Shown one piece after another: positions 1 to 9,142 of a stretch of DNA of 64,000 nt (the first letter of the stretch is position 1; every line of letters starts with the position of its first letter). The notes below the pieces were generated by a model. That model made no database searches, had not been told where the DNA came from, and worked only from the letters and a program-made list of their open reading frames with translations. Position numbers and translations under genes: made by a program. The stretch is taken from contig NZ_SSDF01000088.1 of assembly GCF_004794515.1 (NCBI RefSeq), positions 82,942-146,941 on the forward strand, read 5' to 3'. This DNA comes from Microbacterium sp. A20 (GTDB lineage Bacteria; Actinomycetota; Actinomycetes; Actinomycetales; Microbacteriaceae).

Positions 1-168
1 CCGAGCGATGCTGTCCTGCGCCACGAAGCCGTGCACAAGGAGCAGTGGCTCCGCTACGGCTTCCTGATGCCCGTGCTGTATCTGATCGCCGGCCGGGATC
101 CGCTGCGCAACCGCTTCGAGATCGAGGCGGGGCTGGAAGACGGCAACTACGTGCGCCGGTCTCGCTGA
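1..168 (+). CDS. C-terminal fragment of a small HExxH-containing protein
   Basis: The frame is open from base 1 and ends at TGA 166-168, so only the last 55 residues are visible. They include HEAVH followed by EQW, which fits the HExxH zinc-binding pattern, then a short hydrophobic stretch (GFLMPVLYLI) and a charged tail ending NYVRR. Short actinobacterial proteins with this ending exist, some automatically labelled Fe-S oxidoreductase, but no iron-sulfur ligands are visible here. Function is unknown; a zinc-peptidase-like fold is only a guess from the motif. The converging SIP-domain gene begins 17 bases downstream on the other strand. Confidence 0.6.
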   Translation, partial: PSDAVLRHEAVHKEQWLRYGFLMPVLYLIAGRDPLRNRFEIEAGLEDGNYVRRSR

Positions 169-184
169 CGCCGCGCTCGCGTGA

Positions 185-655
185 TCAGCGGTCGGCGGGA
201 AGCAGGCCGAAGCGCTCGGGCGCGTGGATGAGTGCGGGCGAGATCTCCAGCGCGCTCGTCAGGTGCTCGACGATGTCGGCGGTGCCGAGGTAGCCGCCGA
301 GCAGCGTGACGCGCGTCTCGATCTCGTCGTCGCACATCATCTCGTCGGCCCACGCGCAGGTCGCGCGGGCCAGGGCCTGACCGGGGGCGCAGGCACGCCC
401 GCTGCCGGGAGCACCGGAACGCTGCTCGCGAGCCAGCCACGTGACCGTCATGCGCCCCGGAGCCTCGATCACGCCGATGTCGGCGACCGAGGGCACCTCG
501 ATGAAGATGCGTCCGGACGCGCACAGCGGGAGCGTCGTCAGGAACACCTCGAGCTCGGTGAGGGACTGTTCGTCCGCCGTCACCAGGTGGTGCGCGCGCT
601 GACGTGCCGCGCGGCGTGCTGCGCGCGTGCTGCGAGTCTCGAGCGAGGTGTTCAT
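185..655 (-). CDS. Stand-alone siderophore-interacting (SIP) domain protein
   Basis: This 156-residue protein resembles the C-terminal half of siderophore-interacting/ferric-siderophore reductases. It shows TADEQSLTELE near the N-terminus, GRIFIEVPSVADI in the middle, VTWLAREQ, and a late CAWADEM segment where family members have a W(A/L)AGE-type motif. The N-terminal FAD-binding domain is absent, so it either acts with a separate flavoprotein or has another role in iron handling. ATG 655 is preferred over an upstream in-frame TTG at 676, because that start would sit almost inside the iron box at 680-698. The box implies repression by an IdeR/DtxR-type regulator when iron is replete. Confidence 0.72.
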   Translation of the reverse strand: MNTSLETRSTRAARRAARQRAHHLVTADEQSLTELEVFLTTLPLCASGRIFIEVPSVADIGVIEAPGRMTVTWLAREQRSGAPGSGRACAPGQALARATCAWADEMMCDDEIETRVTLLGGYLGTADIVEHLTSALEISPALIHAPERFGLLPADR

Positions 656-679
656 GATGCTCTCATCGTACACCAAGTG

Positions 680-698
680 AAGGCTTGCCTAACCTTCG
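680..698 (-). promoter_or_regulatory. IdeR/DtxR-type iron box
   Basis: Read on the minus strand the site is CGAAGGTTAGGCAAGCCTT. Its core AGGTTAGGC with the CCT right arm matches 13 of 16 aligned bases of the DtxR/IdeR consensus TTAGGTTAGGCTAACCTAA. It lies 25 bases upstream of the ATG of the SIP-domain gene, a position that would block its promoter. The match was made by eye; binding is inferred. Confidence 0.6.
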
Positions 699-729
699 TC
701 GCGCGAGGAACCGGCGGGCGTGACGCGGG

Positions 730-1443
730 CTACTCCACCGGCTCGACGAGCGCGGACCTCAACGCGTCGAGCTCTGCCTCGGTCATCCCGTTGGCCCGCA
801 GGTAACCCGCCGCAGAACCCCAGCGCTCATCGACCTGCTCCAGCAGACTCCGCATCACCGACGCGGGCGACTGCGTCGCGAGAGCCACCGCATGCACCGC
901 TTCGGGGTGCTCGGCACGGAGATAGGCGGCGATGCGCCGCGAGCGCTCCGCCGGCAGCTGCGACTCCGTGAGCGCATAGTCGGCGATCACCGCCTCGCGA
1001 TCTGCTCCGACAGCGGAGAGCGCGAGGGCGACCGTCACCCCGGTGCGGTCCTTCCCGACCGTGCAGTGCACCAATGTGGGTGCCCCCACGGCGATGATGC
1101 GGATGGCCTCGACCAGCCGCTCTCCACTCTCCTCGAGCAGATGCAGATAGAGGTCGTCGAGGCTCGTGTCGGCTTCGAAGAACGAACGGACCGACCCCAG
1201 GAACAGCGGGAGATGCGTGGTGTCCGGCCCCTCGATCTCGGTGGGCTCGGCTGCCACCTCCTCGCCGTCGCGGAGGTCGACGATGTGCTGCACCTTCGCA
1301 CGGAGCGCGGCCGCTCCTCTGGTCGTGGCCCCGGAGAGCTGGCCTGACCGCAACAGGACACCCGCGCGGATGCGGCCGCCCGACGCCGGCATACCGCCGA
1401 CATCTCGGACGTTGGTGACACCGTCGACCTCGAGGATCGTCAT
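730..1443 (-). CDS. Tyrosine-protein phosphatase (Y_phosphatase3 / PtpB-like)
   Basis: The 237-residue product carries the P-loop phosphatase signature HCTVGKDRTG, with nucleophile Cys127 and phosphate-binding Arg133. The early NVRDVGG motif (residues 11-17) is typical of PtpB/Y_phosphatase3 proteins, as is the VDLRDGEE segment. It should dephosphorylate phosphotyrosine or phosphoinositide-type substrates in the cytosol or, as for PtpB of mycobacteria, after export; no signal peptide is visible here. ATG 1443 overlaps the TGA of the upstream AhpD-like gene (ATGA), so the two are probably translationally coupled. The natural substrate cannot be inferred. Confidence 0.85.
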   Translation of the reverse strand: MTILEVDGVTNVRDVGGMPASGGRIRAGVLLRSGQLSGATTRGAAALRAKVQHIVDLRDGEEVAAEPTEIEGPDTTHLPLFLGSVRSFFEADTSLDDLYLHLLEESGERLVEAIRIIAVGAPTLVHCTVGKDRTGVTVALALSAVGADREAVIADYALTESQLPAERSRRIAAYLRAEHPEAVHAVALATQSPASVMRSLLEQVDERWGSAAGYLRANGMTEAELDALRSALVEPVE

Positions 1444-1916
1444 GCCTGAGCCTGTGGCGTCCGCGGGGGAACCGGGTAGCGTCCGGCGATCACGACACGG
1501 TTGAACGCGTTGATGGAGACGCATGCCCAGCTGAGGGCCGCATACTCCTTCTCGGTGAAGACGCTGCCGACCAGGTCGTACACCTCGTCGGACACCCCGT
1601 CCTCGGAGATGAAGGTGAAAGCCTCGGCGAGTTCGAGCGCCGCGCGCTCCCGCTCGCTGAACACGCCGCTCTCGCGCCAGGTCGGGATCTGGGTGAGCGT
1701 GTCGGTGTCGATGCCGGCGGCGACAGCCCGGTCGACGTGGATACGGGCGCAGTACGCGCAGCCGTTGAGCTGGGAGCAGTGGATCATGACGATCTCCTTG
1801 AGACGATCGTCGATGCCGTTCGCCGCGCAGATCTGCCCGACGGTCTTCGAGAACGCATCGAGCGCCTGATACGCGGTCGGCTCGGTCTTGGACAGGTGCA
1901 CACGCGTCTCACTCAT
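1440..1916 (-). CDS. Carboxymuconolactone decarboxylase / AhpD-like protein
   Basis: The 158-residue protein has the AhpD-family active-site pattern CAYCARIH (Cys53, Cys56, His60) after the helix IVMIHCSQLNG. Members are small all-alpha thiol-dependent peroxidase or reductase proteins; this length and the single CMD domain fit the YciW/peroxidase-related type rather than true decarboxylases. The start MSETRVHLSK at ATG 1916 gives the usual family N-terminus. The 3' end overlaps the phosphatase start by four bases. A role in oxidative stress defence is likely from the family, but the electron donor is unknown. Confidence 0.82.
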   Translation of the reverse strand: MSETRVHLSKTEPTAYQALDAFSKTVGQICAANGIDDRLKEIVMIHCSQLNGCAYCARIHVDRAVAAGIDTDTLTQIPTWRESGVFSERERAALELAEAFTFISEDGVSDEVYDLVGSVFTEKEYAALSWACVSINAFNRVVIAGRYPVPPRTPQAQA

Positions 1917-2093
1917 GACTCCATGATATTCGGCGGTCGCGCTCACGGTCTCGGCGAGCTTCGATGGCGTGGAATGCACAATGCCAGGAGCCAATGACAA
2001 AGTTTCACCAGAATGACACCCAATACTCAAAAGATGATTGGCACACTGCTCCCGCATTTCTCCTGCGTCATCGCGGAGGAGCAGAATATCCAC

Positions 2094-3014
2094 GTGGCGA
2101 TCGACATCAGCGAGTTCAGCTATCTTCCCGCACAGGCCGAAGCGCTCGGCGTTCCCCTCCCGGAGGTGGAGCGTCTCACCCTCCCCCTCTCCGACGGACG
2201 CTCCCTGAGCGCTCTGCGGTTCGGCGGAGAGGCGCCCCAGGTCACACTCCTGCACGGCGCGGGCCTGAACGCGCACACGTGGGACACGACGTCTCTCGCG
2301 CTCGGGCTGCCGCTGCTCGCGATCGACCTGGCCGGCCACGGCGACTCGTCCTGGCGGGACGACGTCGACTACACCCCGCGCACCCTCGCACGCGATGTCG
2401 CCGAGGCACTCGATGCGTGGACGACGCAGCCCCAGGTCGTCGTCGGGCACTCGCTCGGCGGACTCACGGGTGCCGCCCTCGCGGCTACTCGCCCTGATCT
2501 GGTCGCCGAGCTCGTCATCGTCGACATCACCCCCGGGATCGACGTCACCGCCGGACCGGCGGCGCTGCGCGAGTTCTACGCCGGCCCCACGGACTTCGCC
2601 TCCCGGGACGAGCTCGTCGACAAGGCGATCTCGCTCGGCTTCGGCGGCAGCCGTCCCGAGACCGAACGCGGTGTGTTCCTCAACACCCGCGTGCGCCCCG
2701 ACGGTCGCGTGGAGTGGAAGCACCACTTCGCACACCTCGCCGCACACGCCCTCGCCGCGCACGACCCCGGGTCGGCCACCGCGCCGTCGGTCCTCCACGA
2801 GACCGGATGGGACGACCTGTCCGGAGTCCGCGCCCCGATCACCCTCGTCCGCGCCGCCCGCGGTTTCGTCAGCGAGGCCGACGCCGCGGACTTCCAGCGG
2901 CGAGTGCCCGCAGCCCGCGTCGTGACCCTGGACGCGACGCACAACGTGCAGGAGACTGCCCCGGTCGAGCTGGCCGGCCTCATCGCGACAGCATCCGCCG
3001 CTCGCGGAATATGA
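2094..3014 (+). CDS. Alpha/beta-fold hydrolase
   Basis: With GTG 2094 as start the product has 306 residues. The oxyanion segment LHGAGLN lies near residue 53, the nucleophile elbow VVVGHSLGG places Ser120, and the late THNVQE places the catalytic His near 283, so the hydrolase triad is intact. A longer in-frame ATG at 2013 exists, but its upstream sequence is weak, whereas GGAGG lies about 13 bases before GTG 2094, and homologous proteins are expected to begin near AIDISEF. It is transcribed away from the AhpD-like gene. The substrate is unknown; epoxide hydrolase-, esterase- and haloperoxidase-like proteins share this fold. Confidence 0.78.
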   Translation: MAIDISEFSYLPAQAEALGVPLPEVERLTLPLSDGRSLSALRFGGEAPQVTLLHGAGLNAHTWDTTSLALGLPLLAIDLAGHGDSSWRDDVDYTPRTLARDVAEALDAWTTQPQVVVGHSLGGLTGAALAATRPDLVAELVIVDITPGIDVTAGPAALREFYAGPTDFASRDELVDKAISLGFGGSRPETERGVFLNTRVRPDGRVEWKHHFAHLAAHALAAHDPGSATAPSVLHETGWDDLSGVRAPITLVRAARGFVSEADAADFQRRVPAARVVTLDATHNVQETAPVELAGLIATASAARGI

Positions 3015-3107
3015 CGTTCCGTTCCACACCCGACCCGCACCCCGCCACGCAACTCTAGGCTCGATCCAACGGCACACAGCAACTGCCGCACCGAGAGGAA
3101 TCGCCCC

Positions 3108-4628
3108 ATGTTCCGACGCACCCGACGTCTCGCGCTGATCTCCGCGCTCGCGGCCACCGCCGTCATCCTCAGCGCCTGCGCCGGCTCCCCCGCGCCCAGC
3201 CCTTCCGAGAGCGCCGGCGAGCCCGACCCCGACGCGACCCTGCACGTGGGACTGGTCCTCGAACCGACCAACCTCGACATCCGGCACACCAGTGGCGCGG
3301 CTCTCGAGCAGATCCTCATCGACAACATCTACGAGGGCCTGGTCACCCGCACGCAGGACAACGAGATCGAAGGGCGTCTCGCCTCGGACTACGAGGTCTC
3401 CGACGACGGCCTGACGTACACGTTCACCCTCGGTGAAGGGATCCTCTTCCACGACGGCACCCCGCTCACCTCCGCCGACGTGGTGTCCTCCTACGAGACC
3501 GTGCGCACCGACGCCACCGTGCAGGGGAACGCCGACTTCGCGGCCGTCTCGTCGATCACGGCTCCGGATGCCACCACGGTGCAGATCGCGCTCACCGAGC
3601 CGAACCAGAACTTCCTGTTCGCTCTGACGGGTCCGGCGGGGCTGGTCTTCAAGACCGGCGACACCACCGACCTGAAGTCGGCCGAGAACGGCACCGGGCC
3701 GTTCACGCTGACCCGCTGGAACAAGGGCAGCACCATCACCTTCGCCCGCAATGACGACTACTGGGGAGACCCGGCCGGTGTCGCGCAGGTCGAGTTCCAG
3801 TACATCCCCGACTTCACGGCCGGCGTCAACGCCGCCCTCGCCGGCGACGTCGATGTGCTCACCGCCGTCGATCCCAACCTCGCCCCGCAGCTCGAGGACT
3901 CCGGCGACTTCGCACTGACGAAGGGCCGCACCACCGACAAGGCCACTCTGGCGTTCAACAACAAGAAGGCGCCGCTCGACGACGTCCGCGTGCGTGAGGC
4001 ACTCCGCCTCGCCATCGACCACGATGCGCTGATCGAGGCCGTCGGTGCCGGCACGACGCTGTTCGGTCCGATCCCCGAGCTCGACCCCGGCTACGAAGAC
4101 CTGTCGGACGTGATCTCGTACGACCCGGAGAAGGCCAAGGAGCTGCTCGCCGAAGCCGGCCAGGAAGACCTGGAGCTCACCCTCACGATCCCCGCGTTCT
4201 ACGGGACGACGGTGCCCAAGGTGCTGATCTCCGACTTCAAGAAGGTCGGCGTCTCCCTCGACGTCAATTCGGTCGAGTTCCCGACCTGGCTCGAAGACGT
4301 GTACACGAACAAGGACTACGACCTCAGCTTCGTGCTGCACGTCGAGCCACGCGACTTCGGCAACTTCGCCAACCCCGACTACTACTTCGGCTACGACAAC
4401 GCCGAGGTGCAGGACCTGTACTCCAAGGCTCTGGCCGAGGTGGACCCCGACAAGTCCGCTGAGCTGCTGGCGCAGGCCGCGCGCATCGTGTCGGAGGACC
4501 ACGCTGCCGACTGGCTGTACAACGGCGAGACCATCACGGCCGTGGCACCGATCGTCGCCGGATTCCCCGAGGACTCGATCAACTCCCGGATCAACCTCGC
4601 CGGCGTGACCGTCTCCGCAGAGAAGTAG
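3108..4628 (+). CDS. ABC transporter substrate-binding lipoprotein, family 5 (peptide/nickel type)
   Basis: The 506-residue protein begins with a lipoprotein signal: MFRRTRR, a hydrophobic core, and lipobox LSAC with lipidated Cys24. The mature part has family 5 solute-binding features: LVLEPTNLDIRHT at the start, IYEGLVTR, a LSDDGLTYTF-like segment, and FHDGTPLTSADV. It captures the substrate outside the membrane and delivers it to the permeases encoded immediately downstream. Being first in a five-gene operon with two permeases and two ATPases fits Dpp/Opp-type import. The exact ligand (di- or oligopeptide, nickel chelate or other) cannot be read from sequence. Confidence 0.92.
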   Translation: MFRRTRRLALISALAATAVILSACAGSPAPSPSESAGEPDPDATLHVGLVLEPTNLDIRHTSGAALEQILIDNIYEGLVTRTQDNEIEGRLASDYEVSDDGLTYTFTLGEGILFHDGTPLTSADVVSSYETVRTDATVQGNADFAAVSSITAPDATTVQIALTEPNQNFLFALTGPAGLVFKTGDTTDLKSAENGTGPFTLTRWNKGSTITFARNDDYWGDPAGVAQVEFQYIPDFTAGVNAALAGDVDVLTAVDPNLAPQLEDSGDFALTKGRTTDKATLAFNNKKAPLDDVRVREALRLAIDHDALIEAVGAGTTLFGPIPELDPGYEDLSDVISYDPEKAKELLAEAGQEDLELTLTIPAFYGTTVPKVLISDFKKVGVSLDVNSVEFPTWLEDVYTNKDYDLSFVLHVEPRDFGNFANPDYYFGYDNAEVQDLYSKALAEVDPDKSAELLAQAARIVSEDHAADWLYNGETITAVAPIVAGFPEDSINSRINLAGVTVSAEK

Positions 4629-4645
4629 CAAGCGGTCACCCCTTC

Positions 4646-5596
4646 GTGATCCGCTACGCGCTCGTCCGAGGAGCCCTGCTCATCGCAGGGCTCCTCGTGT
4701 CGAGCGTGCTCATCTTCCTCACCCTCCGGGTCTTCCCGGGAGACGTCGCTCAGCTGATCGCCGGCACCCAGGCGTCCCCCGCCGAGGTCGACGCCCTCCG
4801 GGAGTCGCTCGGGCTGAACCAGCCGCTCTTCACGCAGTACACCGACTGGATCGGCGGGATCTTCCGGGGTGACCTCGGCACCTCACTGCTCTCTGGCGCC
4901 TCGGTGGGCGAAGAACTGCTGCTCAAGGCCCAGGTCACCGTGCCCCTGGGCATCATGTCGCTGCTCATCGCCGTGCTCATCGCGGTGCCGTTCGGGATCC
5001 TCGCCGCCCTCCTGCGCGGCCGCCGCACCGGCACCGCCCTCAGCGTCGGCGCCCAGACGCTGGCCGCCGTGCCCGTCGTGTGGGCCGGCATGATGCTCAT
5101 CGTCGTGTTCTCGGTGTGGCTCGGCTGGCTTCCGCCGCAGGGATTCCCCCGCACCGGCTGGTCGACGCCCGGGCGGGCGATCGAATCGCTGCTGCTCCCC
5201 GCGCTGACGATCGGCGTGGTCGAGGGCGCCATGCTCATGCGCTTCGTGCGCAGCGCGACCCTGCAGGCCGCCGGACAGGACTTCGTCCGCACGGCCGCGG
5301 CGAAAGGGCTGACCCGCACGCGCGCGCTCATCCAGCACGGTATCCCTGCGGTGGGACTGTCGATCATCACGGTGCTCGGACTCCAGGTCGCCGGGATCAT
5401 CGTCGGATCCGTGGTCATCGAGCAGCTGTTCACCCTCCCCGGCATCGGACGGATGCTGGTCGCCGACGTCGGCACCCGCGACCTCATCAAGGTGCAGAGC
5501 GAGCTCCTCGTGCTGACCGGCTTCGTGCTGGTGGTGGGCTTCGTCGTCGACCTGCTGCACCGCGCCATCGATCCTCGACAGCGGGAGGCCGCATGA
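4646..5596 (+). CDS. ABC transporter permease (DppB-type)
   Basis: The 316-residue membrane protein starts at GTG 4646, 17 bases after the lipoprotein gene. It has an N-terminal helix (LLIAGLLVSSVLIFLTLRV), a loop containing LNQPLFTQYTDWI, which is typical of DppB/OppB, and about five further membrane spans. The cytoplasmic EAA-like loop is RTAAAKGLTRTRAL, near residues 212-225, which contacts the ATPases. It forms the import channel together with the next gene, whose ATG overlaps its stop. Confidence 0.92.
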   Translation: MIRYALVRGALLIAGLLVSSVLIFLTLRVFPGDVAQLIAGTQASPAEVDALRESLGLNQPLFTQYTDWIGGIFRGDLGTSLLSGASVGEELLLKAQVTVPLGIMSLLIAVLIAVPFGILAALLRGRRTGTALSVGAQTLAAVPVVWAGMMLIVVFSVWLGWLPPQGFPRTGWSTPGRAIESLLLPALTIGVVEGAMLMRFVRSATLQAAGQDFVRTAAAKGLTRTRALIQHGIPAVGLSIITVLGLQVAGIIVGSVVIEQLFTLPGIGRMLVADVGTRDLIKVQSELLVLTGFVLVVGFVVDLLHRAIDPRQREAA

Positions 5597-6462
5597 CGCC
5601 GCGCTGGCTCGGCCGACTCTGGGGCACCCCCACGGGGCGCTTCGGGATCATCGTCGTCGTCGTGATCGCCCTGACCGCGATCGTGGCGCTGTTCTGGACC
5701 CCGTTCGACCCGCAGGCGTCGGACATCGGCGACCGCTGGCTGCCGCCGAGCTGGCCGCACCTGCTCGGCACCGACGACACCGGCCGCGACATCCTGAGCC
5801 TGCTGATGGCGGGCGCGCGCACGACCGTCTTCGTCAGCGTCGGCGCGGGAATCGTGGCCACGCTCGTCGGCATCGCCCTGGCCGCCCTCGGCGCCCTCAC
5901 CGCGCGGTGGATGCGTGAGACCGTCGCGGTTCTCGTCGACATCCTGATCGCCTTCCCCGTGCTGCTGATCGCCATGATGATCTCGTCCGTCTGGGGCGGG
6001 TCGCTCTGGGTCGTGATCTGGGCCGTGGGGATCGGCTTCGGCGTGAACATCGCCCGTGTCACCCGACCGGAGCTGCGCCGCGTGCAGCAGAGCGACTTCG
6101 TGCTCGCCGCCCGCGCCGCCGGCCTCACACCGACGCAGAGTCTCGTGCGGCACCTGCTGCCGAACGTCGCCCCGGTCTTCATCGTGCAGCTCTCCTGGTC
6201 GATGGCGGTCGCGGTGCTCGCCGAGGCCGGCCTGTCCTACCTCGGATTCGGCGCATCGGTGGTCGAGCCGAGCTGGGGACTGCTGCTCGCCGACCTCCAG
6301 CGCTACATCGGCGTGCACCCGCTGTCGGTGATCTGGCCGGGGCTCGCCATCACGATCACCGTGCTCGCGCTCAACCTGCTCGGAGACGGGCTCCGCGAGG
6401 CGACCGATCCGACCCTGCGGCACCGCGCCGCCGAGGTCCACACCCCGGGAGTGGTCGCATGA
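5593..6462 (+). CDS. ABC transporter permease (DppC-type)
   Basis: This 289-residue permease starts at ATG 5593, which overlaps the preceding TGA (ATGA). The DppC/OppC hallmark HLLGTDDTGRDILS occurs after the first membrane span, followed by five more spans and the EAA-loop segment LAARAAGLTPTQSLVRH. It pairs with the DppB-type permease. Its stop overlaps the start of the first ATPase, so the whole transporter is likely made from one mRNA in balanced amounts. Confidence 0.92.
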   Translation: MTPRWLGRLWGTPTGRFGIIVVVVIALTAIVALFWTPFDPQASDIGDRWLPPSWPHLLGTDDTGRDILSLLMAGARTTVFVSVGAGIVATLVGIALAALGALTARWMRETVAVLVDILIAFPVLLIAMMISSVWGGSLWVVIWAVGIGFGVNIARVTRPELRRVQQSDFVLAARAAGLTPTQSLVRHLLPNVAPVFIVQLSWSMAVAVLAEAGLSYLGFGASVVEPSWGLLLADLQRYIGVHPLSVIWPGLAITITVLALNLLGDGLREATDPTLRHRAAEVHTPGVVA

Positions 6463-7250
6463 GCCTGTCCGTGCGGGATCTGGTGGTCGAGATCGACGGG
6501 CGCCGCGTCGTCGACGGGATCTCGTTCGAGGTACCCGACGGCGCGCGGCTCGGGCTGATCGGTGAATCCGGATCCGGCAAGTCGCTCACCGCCCTCGCGG
6601 TCCTCGGGCTGCTCCCTGACGGCGCGACCGCGAGCGGCAGCATCCGCTGGAACGGCGTCGAGCTGATCGGGATGCCAGATCGGGAGCTCGCGAAGCTCCG
6701 CGGGGACGACATCGGCATCGTGTTCCAGGAGCCCCGGACTGCACTCAACCCCATCCGGACGGTGGGGAGGCAGATCGCCGAATCCATCCGCATCCACGAG
6801 GGGCTCGGCCGTCGGGAAGCCCGGGAACGCGCGATCGCGGAAGCGGCACGCGTACGGCTCCCCGATCCCGAGTCGATCGTGGACCGGTACCCGCACCAGC
6901 TCTCGGGCGGTCAGCGCCAGCGCGTCGCGATCGCCATGGCACTCGCCTGTCGTCCGCGGCTGCTCATCGCCGACGAGCCGACCACCGCGCTCGACGTCAC
7001 GATCCAGGCCGAGATCCTCTCCCTGCTGCTCGCGCTCGTCGCCGACGAGGGGATGTCGCTCGTGTTCATCACGCACGACCTCGCCGTGCTCGCGCAGGTC
7101 GCGACCGAGGGCGTGGTGCTCGAGCACGGACGCGTCGTCGAGGCCGCCCCCGTCTCGACGCTGCTGTCGACTCCTGCCTCGCCGGTCACCCAGGGCCTGC
7201 TGCGGGATGCGACTGCGACTCTCTGGCGCCCGAACGGCGGTGCCGCATGA
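6459..7250 (+). CDS. ABC transporter ATP-binding protein (DppD-type)
   Basis: A 263-residue ATPase with Walker [10 protein letters not shown]-loop [11 protein letters not shown], signature LSGGQRQR, Walker [14 protein letters not shown] and H-loop FITHDL, all intact. The Q-loop LNP motif is typical of the DppD/OppD subfamily. The usual C-terminal oligopeptide extension with iron-sulfur cysteines is short or absent. ATG 6459 overlaps the previous stop by four bases, and its own stop overlaps the next start. It drives import as a heterodimer with the following ATPase. Confidence 0.92.
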   Translation: MSLSVRDLVVEIDGRRVVDGISFEVPDGARLGLIGESGSGKSLTALAVLGLLPDGATASGSIRWNGVELIGMPDRELAKLRGDDIGIVFQEPRTALNPIRTVGRQIAESIRIHEGLGRREARERAIAEAARVRLPDPESIVDRYPHQLSGGQRQRVAIAMALACRPRLLIADEPTTALDVTIQAEILSLLLALVADEGMSLVFITHDLAVLAQVATEGVVLEHGRVVEAAPVSTLLSTPASPVTQGLLRDATATLWRPNGGAA

Positions 7251-8056
7251 GTCTGATCGAGGCACGGGGACTCCGCCGCGACTTCGTCGTCCCGAAGCGG
7301 ACCGCGTTCGAGCGCACCCGCACGCAGACGGCGCTGGCGGCGACCGACCTCGATGTCGTCGAGGGCTCGTCGGTGGGGATCATCGGCGAGTCGGGATCGG
7401 GGAAGTCCACGCTCGTGCGGCTGCTGCTCGGCCTCGACCGTCCCACGACCGGGACGGTGTCGATCGACGGGCGGCCTGTCGACGCTGCGGCATCTGCGAA
7501 GTCGCTGCACTGGCTGCGTCGGGAGACCGGGCTGGTCTTCCAGGATCCGTACGCGTCGCTCGACCCGCGGATGACCGCCGGTCAGATCGTGCGGGAGCCG
7601 CTGTGGGCGCTCGGCATCGAGGGAGACCACCGGGCGCGAGTACGCGAAGTGCTGGCGCAGGTCGGGCTCGAGCCCGAGATGGGCGACCGTTATCCGCACG
7701 AGTTCTCCGGCGGCCAGCGCCAGCGGATCGCGCTCGCCCGGGCGATCGTGCACCGCCCCCGCATCCTGGTCGGCGACGAGCCGCTCTCCGCCCTCGACGT
7801 GACGGTGCGCGCGCAGATCCTCGAGCTGCTGATCGAGCTCCGCCGCACGACCGATCTCACGCTCCTGCTGGTGTCGCACGACATCGGCGTGGTGCAGAAC
7901 CTGTGCGACGCGGTCGTCGTGATGAAGGACGGCCACATCGTCGAGCGGGGTTCGACGCAGGATGTGCTGCTGCAGCCCACGGAGGACTACACGAAGACGC
8001 TGCTCGCGGCGATCCCGGTGATCCCGGCTGCTCCCCCTCGCCCCTCCAGCGACTGA
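7247..8056 (+). CDS. ABC transporter ATP-binding protein (DppF-type)
   Basis: The 269-residue ATPase has Walker [11 protein letters not shown]-loop [12 protein letters not shown], signature FSGGQRQR, Walker [14 protein letters not shown] and switch VSHDIG. The [11 protein letters not shown] motif separates DppF/OppF-type from DppD-type subunits. It begins at ATG 7247 inside the stop of the preceding ATPase and closes the five-gene operon. No clear intrinsic terminator is visible before the converging acetyltransferase gene 22 bases away. Confidence 0.92.
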   Translation: MSLIEARGLRRDFVVPKRTAFERTRTQTALAATDLDVVEGSSVGIIGESGSGKSTLVRLLLGLDRPTTGTVSIDGRPVDAAASAKSLHWLRRETGLVFQDPYASLDPRMTAGQIVREPLWALGIEGDHRARVREVLAQVGLEPEMGDRYPHEFSGGQRQRIALARAIVHRPRILVGDEPLSALDVTVRAQILELLIELRRTTDLTLLLVSHDIGVVQNLCDAVVVMKDGHIVERGSTQDVLLQPTEDYTKTLLAAIPVIPAAPPRPSSD

Positions 8057-8078
8057 GCCGCCGCGACCCGCGAGGTCG

Positions 8079-8690
8079 TCAGCGCGCGCCGAAGAGCCTA
8101 CGACGGCGTCCGGTCGGCTTGAGCACGCGCCGCATGTACACCGTGCCGAGGTCGCGACCGAACTTGTAGCCGACCCGGCCCATGCGACCGGCTTCGACGA
8201 ACCCCAGCTTCTCGTGCAGCCGGATCGACGCCTCCGCACCGCGGTCGCTGATCACCGCGACCATCTCGCGCAGGCCGATCTGCTCGCAGGCATCGATCAG
8301 CGCCTGGAGCAGGGCCGCGCCGAGCCCCTTCCCGCCCGCGCCCGGTCCGAGGTAGATCGAGTCCTCGACCGTGTACTTGTAGGCGTTCTTACCGGCCCAG
8401 GGCTGCGCGAGCGCGTATCCCATGACCACGCCGGCCGGCGAGACCGCCACGAGGAACGGCAGTTCCAGGCGAGTGAGCAGCGCGTACTTGTCACGCCAGT
8501 ACGGGATGCTGCTGCGCCGCTCGTCGAGCGTCACAGCCGAGTTGCTCACGAAATGGTTGTAGATCTCGCGGACGTGTGGCAGGTCCGCCGGACGCGCCGC
8601 ACGGATCGTGTACGAGAAGACCTCGGGGGCGACCTCGGGCCGGAGGTGGCGCGGGAGGACGCGGCGACGGTCCCCCGGTTCGAACTGCAT
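8079..8690 (-). CDS. GNAT acetyltransferase, phosphinothricin/methionine-sulfone type
   Basis: The 203-residue protein has a GNAT domain from about residue 25. It shows [20 protein letters not shown] at the start, acetyl-CoA loop [10 protein letters not shown], and the MddA/PAT-like tail [14 protein letters not shown] followed by GRVGYKFGR. This subfamily acetylates methionine sulfone or sulfoximine and phosphinothricin-like amino acids, but many members have unknown substrates. An N-terminal stretch of about 24 residues precedes the domain, so an internal start is possible. It ends tail to tail with the ABC operon and borders the 3' edge of the Rhs-tip island. Confidence 0.82.
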   Translation of the reverse strand: MQFEPGDRRRVLPRHLRPEVAPEVFSYTIRAARPADLPHVREIYNHFVSNSAVTLDERRSSIPYWRDKYALLTRLELPFLVAVSPAGVVMGYALAQPWAGKNAYKYTVEDSIYLGPGAGGKGLGAALLQALIDACEQIGLREMVAVISDRGAEASIRLHEKLGFVEAGRMGRVGYKFGRDLGTVYMRRVLKPTGRRRRLFGAR

Positions 8691-8713
8691 GCGCTCAGCC
8701 TATTGGGAGCACG

Positions 8714-8798
8714 TTCCGCGGCGGAAGATCCGGACTTCTGGGTGCCGCAGGCGCGATCACGCTAATGATTAGTGAACCGCCACGGCGACTCGGGGTCG
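8714..8798. repeat. Copy 1 of an imperfect ~85-bp direct repeat
   Basis: This segment aligns without gaps to 10217-10301 at roughly 80 percent identity by eye. It covers the last codons of the small gene at 8762-9142 (ending DPESP, then F-x-x-H) and about 48 bases beyond its stop. Both copies have the same relation to the stop codon of their gene. That marks an ancestral duplication or recombination boundary rather than chance similarity. Confidence 0.8.
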
Positions 8799-9142
8799 AT
8801 GACTTGCACCTCATCTGCACCAGTTCGGAAGAGATACGAATCAGCCTCTTTCTCTTGCGGCAGGGGGCACAGTTCCACGACGAACTCCGCCAGAAGCGCA
8901 GATACCCGCTCGCTCACTTCGCTTCGATCGCCCCAGAAGACCAGGACATCAGTCGGATGCGATGGATCGAGCACGACGAACTCCGGGTTGAACGTCACCT
9001 CGATCAAGACGTCTTGCGGCCGCGACTCGGTCACGAACTTCAGGTAGAACGGCCCCCAGTCCGCAGTGCGAGAAAAACCGATGGCACCACCAGCGAGGAT
9101 GCGCGTCACTGCATCTGCGGTCGAACCCGTTACCCCGCTCAT
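8762..9142 (-). CDS. Small protein of unknown function, putative immunity gene (array gene 4)
   Basis: The product is 126 residues if it starts at ATG 9142, whose ATGA overlaps the stop of an 17-codon open frame just upstream. The same frame extends to a GTG at 9220. There is no signal peptide or membrane span. It is acidic, with FGDRSEV-like and LPQEKEAD segments, and I recognise no family. The ending DPESPWRF is shared with the gene ending at 10265 (DPESPLQF), inside an ~85-bp direct repeat. It is the last of four coupled genes downstream of an Rhs tip, so an immunity role is the leading inference from context, not from motifs. Confidence 0.55.
   Translation of the reverse strand: MSGVTGSTADAVTRILAGGAIGFSRTADWGPFYLKFVTESRPQDVLIEVTFNPEFVVLDPSHPTDVLVFWGDRSEVSERVSALLAEFVVELCPLPQEKEADSYLFRTGADEVQVIDPESPWRFTNH

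Noticed and set aside
1440..4631. A 1063-codon open frame on the minus strand spanning three genes
   Set aside because: Only its last 158 codons, from ATG 1916, form a real protein (AhpD-like). The rest is antisense to the hydrolase and SBP genes.
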